This document shows, piece after piece, positions 1 through 6,633 of a stretch of 33,458 bases of DNA. Every line of letters begins with the position of its first letter. The stretch's first letter is position 1. The position numbers and the translations under genes were made by a program. Below the pieces are notes generated by a model. The model saw only the letters and a list, made by a program, of their open reading frames with translations, ran no database searches and was not told where the DNA came from. The DNA comes from Candidatus Aerophobota bacterium (GTDB taxonomy: Bacteria > Aerophobota > Aerophobia > Aerophobales > B3-G15), in contig JAUWZM010000025.1 of the NCBI GenBank assembly GCA_030615365.1, forward strand, positions 1 through 33,458, read 5' to 3'.

Positions 1-126
1 CGAGAAGGAGAAGGAGTTTATCCGATTTGGGGACAATTTGAGGTTATTATGTCGCACGGTACCGTGGCGAATGAGCATTTCTGGGAGGCTCACGCTGGAC
101 CAGCGGGTCTCATGTGTGCGAAATAA
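1..126 (+). CDS. 3' end of an unidentified protein gene (truncated by window edge)
   Basis: Reading frame 1 is open from the first base to a TAA at 124-126 and encodes 41 residues. The peptide looks like real protein (Trp, His, Gly and Pro in varied context, including GQFEVIMSHGTVANEHFWEA) and does not resemble translated repeat. I do not recognise the family, and the start lies outside the window. A 13-bp hairpin begins 25 bp after the stop, which fits a gene end. The stretch is visibly richer in GC than the genes that follow. An open frame of this length can occur by chance, so part of a structured RNA is an alternative, but coding is favoured. Confidence 0.55.
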   Translation, partial: REGEGVYPIWGQFEVIMSHGTVANEHFWEAHAGPAGLMCAK

Positions 127-151
127 GGACTCACCGCACTCAGATAATCAC

Positions 152-188
152 ATAGGGAAGCAGAACTGAAGCTACTCTGCTTCCCTAT
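152..188. terminator. Strong hairpin between convergent units, likely terminator
   Basis: A perfect 13-bp stem (152-164 with 176-188) encloses an 11-nt loop. It lies between the rightward partial gene ending at 126 and the leftward tRNA-Leu unit. Neither side carries a clear run of T, so a rho-independent terminator or an mRNA-end stabiliser is inferred from position and stem strength only. Confidence 0.5.
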
Positions 189-191
189 TCT

Positions 192-324
192 TCAAAAACC
201 AACTCCTTTGATATCACAGGAAATTTCATCGCCTCCCTCTATAAAAACGCACCATGGGAAGCGAAAGAAAGTATGTCTCAATGCGTGAAGATCGGCACTC
301 TCTATCCCTGCTCTTTGGCTGAAA
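192..324 (-). pseudogene. Tyrosine recombinase (phage integrase) remnant next to tRNA-Leu
   Basis: On the minus strand, directly downstream of the tRNA 3' end, the frame reads FSQRAGIESADLHALRHTFF. This matches the box II region of tyrosine recombinases (a GIE..xxHxLRHTF pattern with the catalytic His and Arg). A degenerate continuation (FIEGGDEIS...KGVGF) resembles the following 'LLEGGVDIRTIQELLGH' segment. No upstream part of the enzyme and no downstream catalytic Tyr is present, because the remnant starts inside the tRNA. It is therefore a fossil of an integrative element that used this tRNA as its attachment site, or a coincidence of a short motif. Confidence 0.4.
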
Positions 325-408
325 TGCCGAAGGGGGGATTTGAACCCCCATGGAGTTGCCTCCACATGGTCCTGAACCATGCGCGTCTGCCAGTTCCGCC
401 ACTTCGGC
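325..408 (-). tRNA. tRNA-Leu (anticodon CAG)
   Basis: The minus strand folds as a class II tRNA of 84 nt. The acceptor stem is GCCGAAG (402-408) paired with CTTCGGC (326-332), with discriminator A at 325. The anticodon stem is CATGG/CCATG with loop TTCAGGA, so the anticodon CAG lies at 372-374 on the complement. There is a long variable arm and a T-arm with GGTTCAAATC. CCA is not encoded. The CAG anticodon, the A discriminator and the long variable arm all agree with leucine. Confidence 0.95.
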
Positions 409-440
409 TTTCTTCTTAATTAAATCAAAACTGCATTTAC

Positions 441-467
441 TTTATATTATTTTGAAGGTTCTGTCAA
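441..467 (-). promoter_or_regulatory. Predicted sigma-70 promoter of tRNA-Leu
   Basis: On the minus strand a perfect -35 TTGACA (complement of 462-467) is followed after 15 bp by TATAAA (complement of 441-446). The expected start lies about 25 nt upstream of the mature tRNA 5' end at 408. The spacer is shorter than the optimum of 17. Confidence 0.5.
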
Positions 468-532
468 CGAGATTTCAAAAACTTGATTTCAAAAACTGAG
501 GGATGGCAAACAGCTCGAAGGGTGTGTCTCCT

Positions 533-554
533 TAATTTCCTCGAAAGGAAATTA
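533..554. other. Perfect 9-bp hairpin in the tRNA / 5-FCL intergenic region
   Basis: TAATTTCCT (533-541) pairs with AGGAAATTA (546-554) around a CGAA tetraloop, and a T-rich stretch follows. No gene on the plus strand ends nearby, so what it would terminate is unclear. Apart from the two promoters listed, nothing else is recognisable in 409-699; no riboswitch consensus was found. Confidence 0.3.
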
Positions 555-659
555 TTGCCTTTTATTTAATTACCCTTTTTGGTAGGTTGAAATCTTTTCA
601 CCTGGATAAACACTAAGAGGAATCTGACGGAATTCCCTTTTCCCCTGCCAATGCTACTA

Positions 660-688
660 TTGACATTATTTAAAATTTTGATTATACT
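660..688 (+). promoter_or_regulatory. Strong sigma-70 promoter giving a near-leaderless 5-FCL transcript
   Basis: A perfect TTGACA (660-665), a 17-bp spacer and TATACT (683-688) precede the 5-FCL ATG at 700. Transcription should start around 694-696, leaving only about five untranslated bases. No Shine-Dalgarno sequence is present before the ATG. Confidence 0.7.
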
Positions 689-699
689 TTTTATAAAAA

Positions 700-1272
700 A
701 TGAAAAGAGAAGTTTTGCGCCGTAACATTTTACTTAAGCGACGTAATCTGTCTTTAGAAAGTATTAGAGAAAAGAGTGAGAAAATTAGGGAATTTTTCTT
801 TAATTTTCCCTTAGTGGAAAGCGCCAACCTTATTCTTTTTTATCTTTCTTTACCTTATGAGGTACAAACTGAGCATTTAATAAGAGATGTCCTTGGAATG
901 GGTAAAAGAGTTGCTGTTCCTCTGGTTAAAAAGGAGAAAAGAGAAATTGTTCCCTGTGAGCTAAATAATTACGATAAAGAGCTTGAGGATGGTCTCTGGG
1001 GTATTTCGCAGCCTAAAGTAGGATGCAAACGTGTTGATATTAAGAAAATAGACTTGGTGGTTGTTCCGGGAGTGGTTTTTGATGAAGCAGGGCATCGTTT
1101 AGGATTTGGCGCAGGATTTTACGATAGGTTTTTAACACTTCTTCCCTCTACCGCTAAGACAGTCGCTTTCTCTTTTGAGATGCAAATAGTAAAAGAAGTT
1201 CCCTGTTTGCCGCATGATGTCCCTGTAGATTATATAATTACCGAAAGACGAGTAATAGAGTGTAAAGGCTAA
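700..1272 (+). CDS. 5-formyltetrahydrofolate cyclo-ligase (5,10-methenyl-THF synthetase)
   Basis: Family members convert 5-formyl-THF plus ATP to 5,10-methenyl-THF, returning the storage folate to the one-carbon pool in the cytosol. The 190-residue product has the normal length. The N-terminus MKREVLRRNILLKRRNLS matches the family's basic ATP-binding start. GISQP lies at 101-105 and the signature GHRLGFGAGFYDRFL at 131-145; the C-terminal PHDVPVDYIITE is also typical. The start at 700 is fixed by the family N-terminus and by the promoter immediately upstream. The next gene encodes a cyclodeaminase-like folate protein, a related function. The TAA stop lies inside a hexamer repeat array that begins at 1265, so the last two codons and the stop are built from repeat sequence. 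Confidence 0.92.
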   Translation: MKREVLRRNILLKRRNLSLESIREKSEKIREFFFNFPLVESANLILFYLSLPYEVQTEHLIRDVLGMGKRVAVPLVKKEKREIVPCELNNYDKELEDGLWGISQPKVGCKRVDIKKIDLVVVPGVVFDEAGHRLGFGAGFYDRFLTLLPSTAKTVAFSFEMQIVKEVPCLPHDVPVDYIITERRVIECKG

Positions 1273-1356
1273 GGCTAAGGCTAAGGCTAAGGTTAAGGTT
1301 AAGGTTATAAGGCTAAGGTTAAGGCTAAGGCTAAGGTTAAGGCTAAGGTTAAGGTT
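1265..1356 (+). repeat. Hexamer array AAGGCT/AAGGTT, 15 units
   Basis: Seven tandem hexamers (1265-1306), a two-base interruption at 1307-1308, then eight more (1309-1356). Eight units are AAGGCT and seven AAGGTT, mixed irregularly. The array overlaps the last codons and stop of the 5-FCL gene and fills the gap before the next RBS. The open minus frame through it (a Leu/Asn/Ser/Ala run) is a by-product of the repeat. Confidence 0.95.
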
Positions 1357-1433
1357 GAGAGCCATGAACTATGAGCTATTATCACTTGGCTACAGGACTA
1401 CCAGACTATTAGACTATATTCAAGGAGGATTCC

Positions 1434-2066
1434 ATGTATCTAAATAAGCCGTTAAAAAATTTTTTGTTGGATACTTTCTCTCGAACTCCCACCCCGGGAG
1501 GGGGAAGCGTAGCTGCCTTAACAGGGGCATTAGGAGCATCTCTTCTGGGCATGGTGGCAAACTACACTTTGAATAAGAAAAAATTTGAGTCAGTAGAGGA
1601 AAGAATAAAAGAGATATTGAAAGAACTGGAGGAGAAAAGAGACAGACTTTCTCAGCTAATCCAGGAAGATATTGATGCCTACCAAAATTTTTCCAAAGCT
1701 ATGAACCTGCCCAAGAATAATCTTGAAGAAAGAGAAGCTCGAATGAGAGCGCTCCAGTCTTCTTTGGAGGAAGCTGCTCAGGTTCCTTTAGCCACAGCTT
1801 CAGTTTCATTTCGACTCATAGAAATAGCTCACGAGCTTCTCTCTAAAAGTAATCCCAACTTAGTAAGTGATGTGGGAGTAGGGGCGATTTTGGCCTGGTC
1901 TGCTTTGGAGAGCGCTGCTTTGAATGTAGAGATTAATCTTTCCAGTATTAAAAATTCTTCATTTGTGGAAGAAAAACGAAAATTTATTTCTCTTCTTTTA
2001 AGTGAAGGAGAAAAAATAAGGGAGGATGTGGTAGAGAAAGTGAAGGAAAAAATATCTTCTCAATGA
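1434..2066 (+). CDS. Formiminotransferase-cyclodeaminase (FTCD_C) family protein, cyclodeaminase domain only
   Basis: The motif PTPGGGSVAALTGALGASL at residues 19-37 and the later NPNLVSDVGVGAILAWSALE are hallmarks of the FTCD_C fold. That fold is found in formimino-THF cyclodeaminase and in stand-alone methenyl-THF cyclohydrolases (FchA) of acetogens and related bacteria. The 210 residues correspond to this domain alone, with no formiminotransferase half, and no other histidine-degradation gene is nearby. A role in methenyl-THF/formyl-THF interconversion next to 5-FCL is the better inference. The start is supported by a good RBS (AAGGAGG at 1422) seven bases upstream. The gene opens a run of closely spaced plus-strand genes ending at 6611. 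Confidence 0.85.
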   Translation: MYLNKPLKNFLLDTFSRTPTPGGGSVAALTGALGASLLGMVANYTLNKKKFESVEERIKEILKELEEKRDRLSQLIQEDIDAYQNFSKAMNLPKNNLEEREARMRALQSSLEEAAQVPLATASVSFRLIEIAHELLSKSNPNLVSDVGVGAILAWSALESAALNVEINLSSIKNSSFVEEKRKFISLLLSEGEKIREDVVEKVKEKISSQ

Positions 2067-2091
2067 TTTTTAGATAAAAGAAGGATTCTAA

Positions 2092-3162
2092 ATGAATGTT
2101 CTTTTTGCTGTTTGCTCCTGGGGCTTAGGTCATGCAGTGAGAGACCTTCCCCTAATGAAAAGAATTATAAAGGAAGGATATCAGTTAACAGTAATAGGGG
2201 AGGGAAGGTCCTTACGCTTTTTAAAGGAAGAACTTAAAGGTAGTTGCTCCTACAGGGAGATACCTGATTACTCCCCGGCCTATTCGAAAAAGAATTTTTC
2301 TGTAACAAAATTTGTGAGTTCTTTACCTATTTACATAGGTGAGATTATTCAGGAACATAACAGGATTGAAAAATTAGTTAAACTACATCATTACGACAGA
2401 ATTGTATCTGATAGTCGCTTTGGTGTTTATAAGCGAGGGATTCCCTCATTTTTTATTTTTCATCAATTACGATTCATTACTCCAAGAAGGGTGAAATTTT
2501 TTGAGAGATTCACTGAAGGTTTTAATTATCTGTTTAAAGATAATTTTGACAAGTTCTTAGTCCCCGATACCGAGGAGAATGGTTTAAGTGGAGATCTTTC
2601 TCATAATTTACTTTACTTTAAACAGGACAAGGTGGAATATCTTGGTCCCATTAGTGATCTTGAAAGGAAAGATCTTTCTCAGGATATTGATTATTTCATC
2701 TCTCTTTCAGGACCCGAGCCTCAGCGCAGTGTCTTGGAGAAAAAAATAATAAATCAAGTTTCCTCCTTAAAGGGGAAAGTAGTGGTTACTCTGGGAAAGC
2801 CCGAGGAGGAAAAAACAGAGTATCTTTCTGACAACATTCAGGTATTTAGCTGTTTCAATAGAAAAAAACAGCAAGAGATGATGAATAAGGCGAAACTTAT
2901 TGTTACCAGGCCCGGTTATACAACGTTAATGGAACTCGCGTTCCTGGGGAAAAAAGCTCTATTTATCCCTACTCCCGGGCAAACTGAGCAGTTATACTTA
3001 GCGAATTATCATAAAAATAAAAAAAATTTTTACAGTGTGTCCCAGAATAATTTAAACTTAGCCATGGATGTGGAAAAAGCTAAAAAATACAGGGGACTAT
3101 CTCTTGATTTTTCCTCCAAAGAAGCAGAGGATAAATTTATGCGCATAGTATTTGACCAATGA
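2092..3162 (+). CDS. GT28/MurG-like glycosyltransferase
   Basis: The 356-residue protein has the two-Rossmann GT-B layout. The N-terminal SWGLGHAVRD (residues 9-18) resembles the Gly-rich loop of MurG and diacylglycerol glycosyltransferases. The C-terminal nucleotide-sugar motif RPGYTTLMEL lies at 273-282, followed by PTPGQTEQ at 293-300. The donor is probably a UDP-sugar; the acceptor cannot be read from sequence. The start has an AAGGA RBS. It lies 25 bp after the cyclodeaminase-like gene and overlaps the next gene by 4 bp. The following flippase-like protein and GT4 transferase suggest a shared task in making a glycolipid or other membrane-bound glycan. Confidence 0.75.
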   Translation: MNVLFAVCSWGLGHAVRDLPLMKRIIKEGYQLTVIGEGRSLRFLKEELKGSCSYREIPDYSPAYSKKNFSVTKFVSSLPIYIGEIIQEHNRIEKLVKLHHYDRIVSDSRFGVYKRGIPSFFIFHQLRFITPRRVKFFERFTEGFNYLFKDNFDKFLVPDTEENGLSGDLSHNLLYFKQDKVEYLGPISDLERKDLSQDIDYFISLSGPEPQRSVLEKKIINQVSSLKGKVVVTLGKPEEEKTEYLSDNIQVFSCFNRKKQQEMMNKAKLIVTRPGYTTLMELAFLGKKALFIPTPGQTEQLYLANYHKNKKNFYSVSQNNLNLAMDVEKAKKYRGLSLDFSSKEAEDKFMRIVFDQ

Positions 3163-4181
3163 AAAAGAATCTACTTATCATTCTCTCTGGTGTAGCAGGA
3201 ACCATTCTGGTAGTTTTGGTATTTTATTTTTTTAATGTGGCAGGAATATTTTCTAATGTGAAAGAAGTTGGTCTGTTGGGAGCAGGGATTTTCATTGGCA
3301 ATGCCTTTTTAATTCTTTTGATCGGAACCATATCCTGGCAAATAATTTTAAAATCCTATGGTCATAATCTTCCCTTCAAAGATGTTCTGGTAGCTAAATT
3401 TATAGGCTCCTCCATTAGTTATCTTACTCCTTCTATGTATATAGGAGGAGAGCCAGTGAAAATTTATATTTTAGGCAAAAAATTTAATCTTTCTATAACG
3501 AAGATAGGGGCCAGTGTGGTTGTGGATAAGTTTCTGGAGCTGGGGGCAGCTTTATTTTATATTTTTTTGGGAAGTATCTGGACTTTAATTGACCACGATC
3601 TTCCCAGGCAGGTTTACTGGTCTTTGGTAGGGGTTAATATTTTTTTCGCCTTTGTCATGGGATTGCTTTTGTTTAGCTTTTTTTTCCAAAATAGATACTT
3701 TTCTCGTTTGGTTAACCTTATAGGAAGAATAAAATGTTTTTCTAAGACTGTCTCCAGGCTTGAACCCATCGTAGCTAAAATTGAAGGAGAGGTCTTTTCA
3801 GCCTTCAGGCAGCACAAGAGAAGTACTTTATTTGCTTTTTTACTGTATCTTTTCGCAGGGTATCTTATCTTTATTAAGCCCTCCATCTTCTTTTGGTTTC
3901 TTGATACTGTTTTTAGTTTATCTCAGCTTGCTCTGCTTTATGCTCTGACCCATATAATTCTTGCCTTCCAGTTTACTCCTGGTGCTTTAGGTATATTTGA
4001 GTTGGGAGAAATAGGGATTTATCGACTAATAGGAGTAGGTTCACAACGGGCGCTCGCGTATAGTTTAATGGTTCGAATTACTGATTTAATAGCAGTTGCA
4101 GTTGCGGGAGGTTTAGGTGTTCATCTGGGAGTAAAATATTTCTGGAGAAAGAAGAAGGATGAGAATCTGTGTGGTCTCTGA
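3159..4181 (+). CDS. Flippase-like integral membrane protein (UPF0104 / LPG synthase TM family)
   Basis: The 340 residues form about eight hydrophobic segments, beginning with LLIILSGVAGTILVVLVFYF. Features of the AglD/UPF0104 family include SSISYLTPSMYIGGEPVKIY around residue 86 and QFTPGALGIFELGEIGIY around 271. These proteins resemble the membrane half of lysyl-phosphatidylglycerol synthase and are usually found beside glycosyltransferases, where transport or transfer of lipid-linked sugars is proposed but not proven. The ATG overlaps the stop of the previous gene (ATGA) and no separate RBS is visible, so translational coupling is likely. The 3' end overlaps the next gene by 23 bp. Confidence 0.8.
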   Translation: MKKNLLIILSGVAGTILVVLVFYFFNVAGIFSNVKEVGLLGAGIFIGNAFLILLIGTISWQIILKSYGHNLPFKDVLVAKFIGSSISYLTPSMYIGGEPVKIYILGKKFNLSITKIGASVVVDKFLELGAALFYIFLGSIWTLIDHDLPRQVYWSLVGVNIFFAFVMGLLLFSFFFQNRYFSRLVNLIGRIKCFSKTVSRLEPIVAKIEGEVFSAFRQHKRSTLFAFLLYLFAGYLIFIKPSIFFWFLDTVFSLSQLALLYALTHIILAFQFTPGALGIFELGEIGIYRLIGVGSQRALAYSLMVRITDLIAVAVAGGLGVHLGVKYFWRKKKDENLCGL

Positions 4182-5328
4182 TCAGGCTTTCCCTGCTCAA
4201 GGAGGGGAAGGGGTAGCTATCCAGGGGTTTTGTTTAAAGCTCCAGCAAAAAGGCCATCAGATTATTTTTTTAACTTCTCGAGTTCCTCATCCCCCAAAAG
4301 TTAGGAAGATCAAGGTATTTAGATTTCTTAGCGTCCCCATTTCCCAAGAAAGAGGTTATTTTGCTTTTCCTAACCTGGCTACGCTTATTTTTATTTTAAA
4401 AAAGGAGAGAGTGGAAATTGTTCATAGTAATCTTCCTACCTTTTTTGGATGGCAAAGCGTTAGAGCTGCCAGGCGACTAAAGATTCCCGTTGTGTTAGGT
4501 TTTCATGTTCAGATAGGAAATGTTTTTCCTTCCTCATCAGCCTTTTTGCTTCCCTTCAAGTGGTTAACAGAAAAGTGGTTTTCTTACTATTACTGCCAGG
4601 GGAATGTAAATGTAGTAGTTACCCCTTCATTTTTTGCTCGAGATACTTTAAGAAAATATTCTTCCAGACCTGTAGAGGTAGTGAGCAATGGGGTTGATAT
4701 GGATATCTTTAATTATGCTCAGATTGATAAGGGAAAATCTGAGGGATTTAGAGAGAAGTACGGTCTGGGCAAAGACCCTCTTTTGCTTTATGCGGGAAGA
4801 TTAAGCAGAGAAAAGAATGTGGAATATTTACTTTCCATAATGAGTGTCTTACATCAAGATAGTTTTCCAGTCAGGTTATTGATAGTAGGGCGGGGGAGCT
4901 TAAAAGACAAATTGGTAAAGCGATCTTTTGAAATGGGTTTGGATAAATCTGTCATCTTCACTAATTATTTAGAAGGAAAAGAGTTAATCTGTGCTTATCG
5001 GGAGGCAGAGATTTTCATCCTTCCCTCTTTCTACGAGCTTCAGAGTATAGTTCTTTTAGAGGCAATGGCTATGAAAAATGCTATTTTGGTAAGTGATAGC
5101 AAAGATAGTGCTGCCCGGGAGCTTGTTAGAGAAGGTGTTAATGGATATACTTTTAGCTTGGCAGATCCTCAGGATGCGGTGAGAAAAATAAAAAGAATAA
5201 TTTCCAGTGAGAATCTAAAAAGATCAATGCAGGAGGAATCCCTTAAGGTTGCCTATGACCATAATATAGATAAAAGTGTCTCTAAGATAGAGGCGCTTTA
5301 CAAAGATTTGGCAAGGAGGTCACAATGA
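4159..5328 (+). CDS. Family 4 (GT4) glycosyltransferase
   Basis: A GT-B retaining glycosyltransferase of 389 residues. GGEGVAIQG lies at 15-23 near the N-terminus (acceptor domain). SNGVD at 176-180 is followed by the donor-domain motif YAGRLSREKN at 211-220. The EX7E signature uses E293 and E301 in FYELQSIVLLE. It most resembles diacylglycerol glucosyltransferases and phosphatidylinositol mannosyltransferase-like enzymes; the substrate is not determined. The start lies inside the upstream membrane-protein gene with AAGAAGG directly before it, and the 3' end overlaps the next ATG by 4 bp. With its neighbours it forms a two-transferase plus membrane-protein set typical of glycolipid synthesis. 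Confidence 0.85.
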   Translation: MRICVVSDQAFPAQGGEGVAIQGFCLKLQQKGHQIIFLTSRVPHPPKVRKIKVFRFLSVPISQERGYFAFPNLATLIFILKKERVEIVHSNLPTFFGWQSVRAARRLKIPVVLGFHVQIGNVFPSSSAFLLPFKWLTEKWFSYYYCQGNVNVVVTPSFFARDTLRKYSSRPVEVVSNGVDMDIFNYAQIDKGKSEGFREKYGLGKDPLLLYAGRLSREKNVEYLLSIMSVLHQDSFPVRLLIVGRGSLKDKLVKRSFEMGLDKSVIFTNYLEGKELICAYREAEIFILPSFYELQSIVLLEAMAMKNAILVSDSKDSAARELVREGVNGYTFSLADPQDAVRKIKRIISSENLKRSMQEESLKVAYDHNIDKSVSKIEALYKDLARRSQ

Positions 5329-6611
5329 AACCTGTAATTCAGGTAGCCTTAGATTTTTTAAATTTAAACCGAGCTTTAAAAGTAGCTCAAGCAGCTGTAA
5401 CTGGTGGAGCAGATTGGCTGGAGGCTGGCACGCCTTTAATTAAAAGTGAGGGGTTGAATTGCATCAGAGCCTTAAAAGAGAAGTTTCCTCATCTTCCCAT
5501 TGTAGCTGATCTAAAGATTATGGATGTGGGAAGGATTGAAGCGGAAGCAGCTTTCAAAGCAGGAGCTGAGATAGTTTCTGTTTTAGGGGTAGCGTCCGAG
5601 ACTACCATTGAAGAATGTGTTCGGGCTGCCAAAAACTATGGGGGGAAGGTAATGGTTGATCTGATGAATGTTCCCTCTCCTCTAAATAGAGCTAAGGCTG
5701 TGGAGGAAATGGGGGTAGATTATATTGGGATGCATCTGTCTATAGATGATCAGATGGTAGGGGGAGATCCTTTTGCTTTACTCCATGAAATTTCTGGAGG
5801 AGTAAATCTTCCCGTTGCCATAGCTGGAGGAATAAACTCAGAAACGGCTGCCCCAGCAATAGATGCAGGAGCAAGTATTATTATTGTGGGGGGAGCAATT
5901 TGCAAGGCTCAGGATCCTCAAAGGGCAACTATGATAATTAAAGAGGCCATAAAAGAAAAGAGGATAATAAAAACAGATTTATTTAAAAGGGGAAAAGAGG
6001 AAGAGGTCGCTACTATTTTTTCTCGAGTATCAACTGCTAATATTTCTGATGCCATGCATCGAGAGGAAGGAATTGAAGGGCTATTAAGGATAAACCCTGG
6101 TAGAAAAATGGTGGGAAAAGCGTTCACTGTTCGCACTTACCCTGGAGATTGGGCTAAACCAGTGGAGGCTATTGATAGAGCAGAAAAAGGACAAATAATT
6201 GTTATCGATGCTGGTGGAGTCGTTCCAGCCGTATGGGGAGAACTGGCTACTCATTCTGCTTCAAGAAAGGGATTGGGAGGTGCGGTAATTTACGGAGGAG
6301 TGAGAGATGTTGAGGATATAAAAAAGTTAAATTTTCCTGTGTACGCTAAGGTTATTACACCCCATGCGGGAGAACCTAAGGGTTTTGGTGAGATCGGAAT
6401 TTCTATTCAAATAGGGGGAAGAAGAATTCATAGTGGAGACTGGATAGTAGGCGATGATGATGGGTTAATAGTTATTCCTCAAGGAAAAGTAGTTGAGATG
6501 GCGAATCGATCTATGGATGTATTAGAGAGGGAGAATAGAATCAGGGAAGAAATTAAGGAGGGAGGTACTTTATCCTCGGTAATGGAGCTACTCCGCTGGG
6601 AGAAAAAATAG
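5325..6611 (+). CDS. Fusion of 3-hexulose-6-phosphate synthase and an RraA-like domain
   Basis: Residues 1 to about 215 form an OMP-decarboxylase-superfamily barrel of the 3-hexulose-6-phosphate synthase type. The diagnostic DxKxxD motif is present (ADLKIMD, D62/K64/D67), with the phosphate-binding end VAIAGGINSETA and IIVGGAI. Residues about 222-428 are RraA-like (RraA / HMG aldolase family), with GGAVIYGGVRD and GDWIVGDDDGLIVIP. Similar two-domain proteins are known in archaea and some bacteria. HPS condenses ribulose 5-phosphate with formaldehyde or runs in reverse to make pentose phosphate. The second domain could be an aldolase-like enzyme or a regulator. No 6-phospho-3-hexuloisomerase is in the window. 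A perfect AAGGAGGT precedes the ATG, which overlaps the preceding stop. Confidence 0.88.
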   Translation: MKPVIQVALDFLNLNRALKVAQAAVTGGADWLEAGTPLIKSEGLNCIRALKEKFPHLPIVADLKIMDVGRIEAEAAFKAGAEIVSVLGVASETTIEECVRAAKNYGGKVMVDLMNVPSPLNRAKAVEEMGVDYIGMHLSIDDQMVGGDPFALLHEISGGVNLPVAIAGGINSETAAPAIDAGASIIIVGGAICKAQDPQRATMIIKEAIKEKRIIKTDLFKRGKEEEVATIFSRVSTANISDAMHREEGIEGLLRINPGRKMVGKAFTVRTYPGDWAKPVEAIDRAEKGQIIVIDAGGVVPAVWGELATHSASRKGLGGAVIYGGVRDVEDIKKLNFPVYAKVITPHAGEPKGFGEIGISIQIGGRRIHSGDWIVGDDDGLIVIPQGKVVEMANRSMDVLERENRIREEIKEGGTLSSVMELLRWEKK

Positions 6612-6633
6612 GCAGACATAGAGGTCTGCCTAT
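6608..6633. terminator. Bidirectional rho-independent terminator
   Basis: A perfect 10-bp stem ATAGGCAGAC (6608-6617) / GTCTGCCTAT (6624-6633) has a 6-nt loop. On the plus strand GTCTTGTTTTT follows, and on the minus strand TATTTTTTCT follows. It overlaps the stop codons of both convergent genes and ends both the glycosyltransferase/HPS operon and the minus-strand operon. Confidence 0.85.

Noticed and set aside
409..699. 6S RNA or a THF riboswitch upstream of 5-FCL
   Set aside because: 6S RNA is often next to this gene in proteobacteria, but I found no central bubble or long closing stem, and no THF riboswitch consensus.
1265..1356. Telomere-like repeat or linear chromosome end
   Set aside because: The hexamer reads TTAGCC/TTAACC on the other strand, not TTAGGC or TTAGGG, and normal genes continue on both sides.
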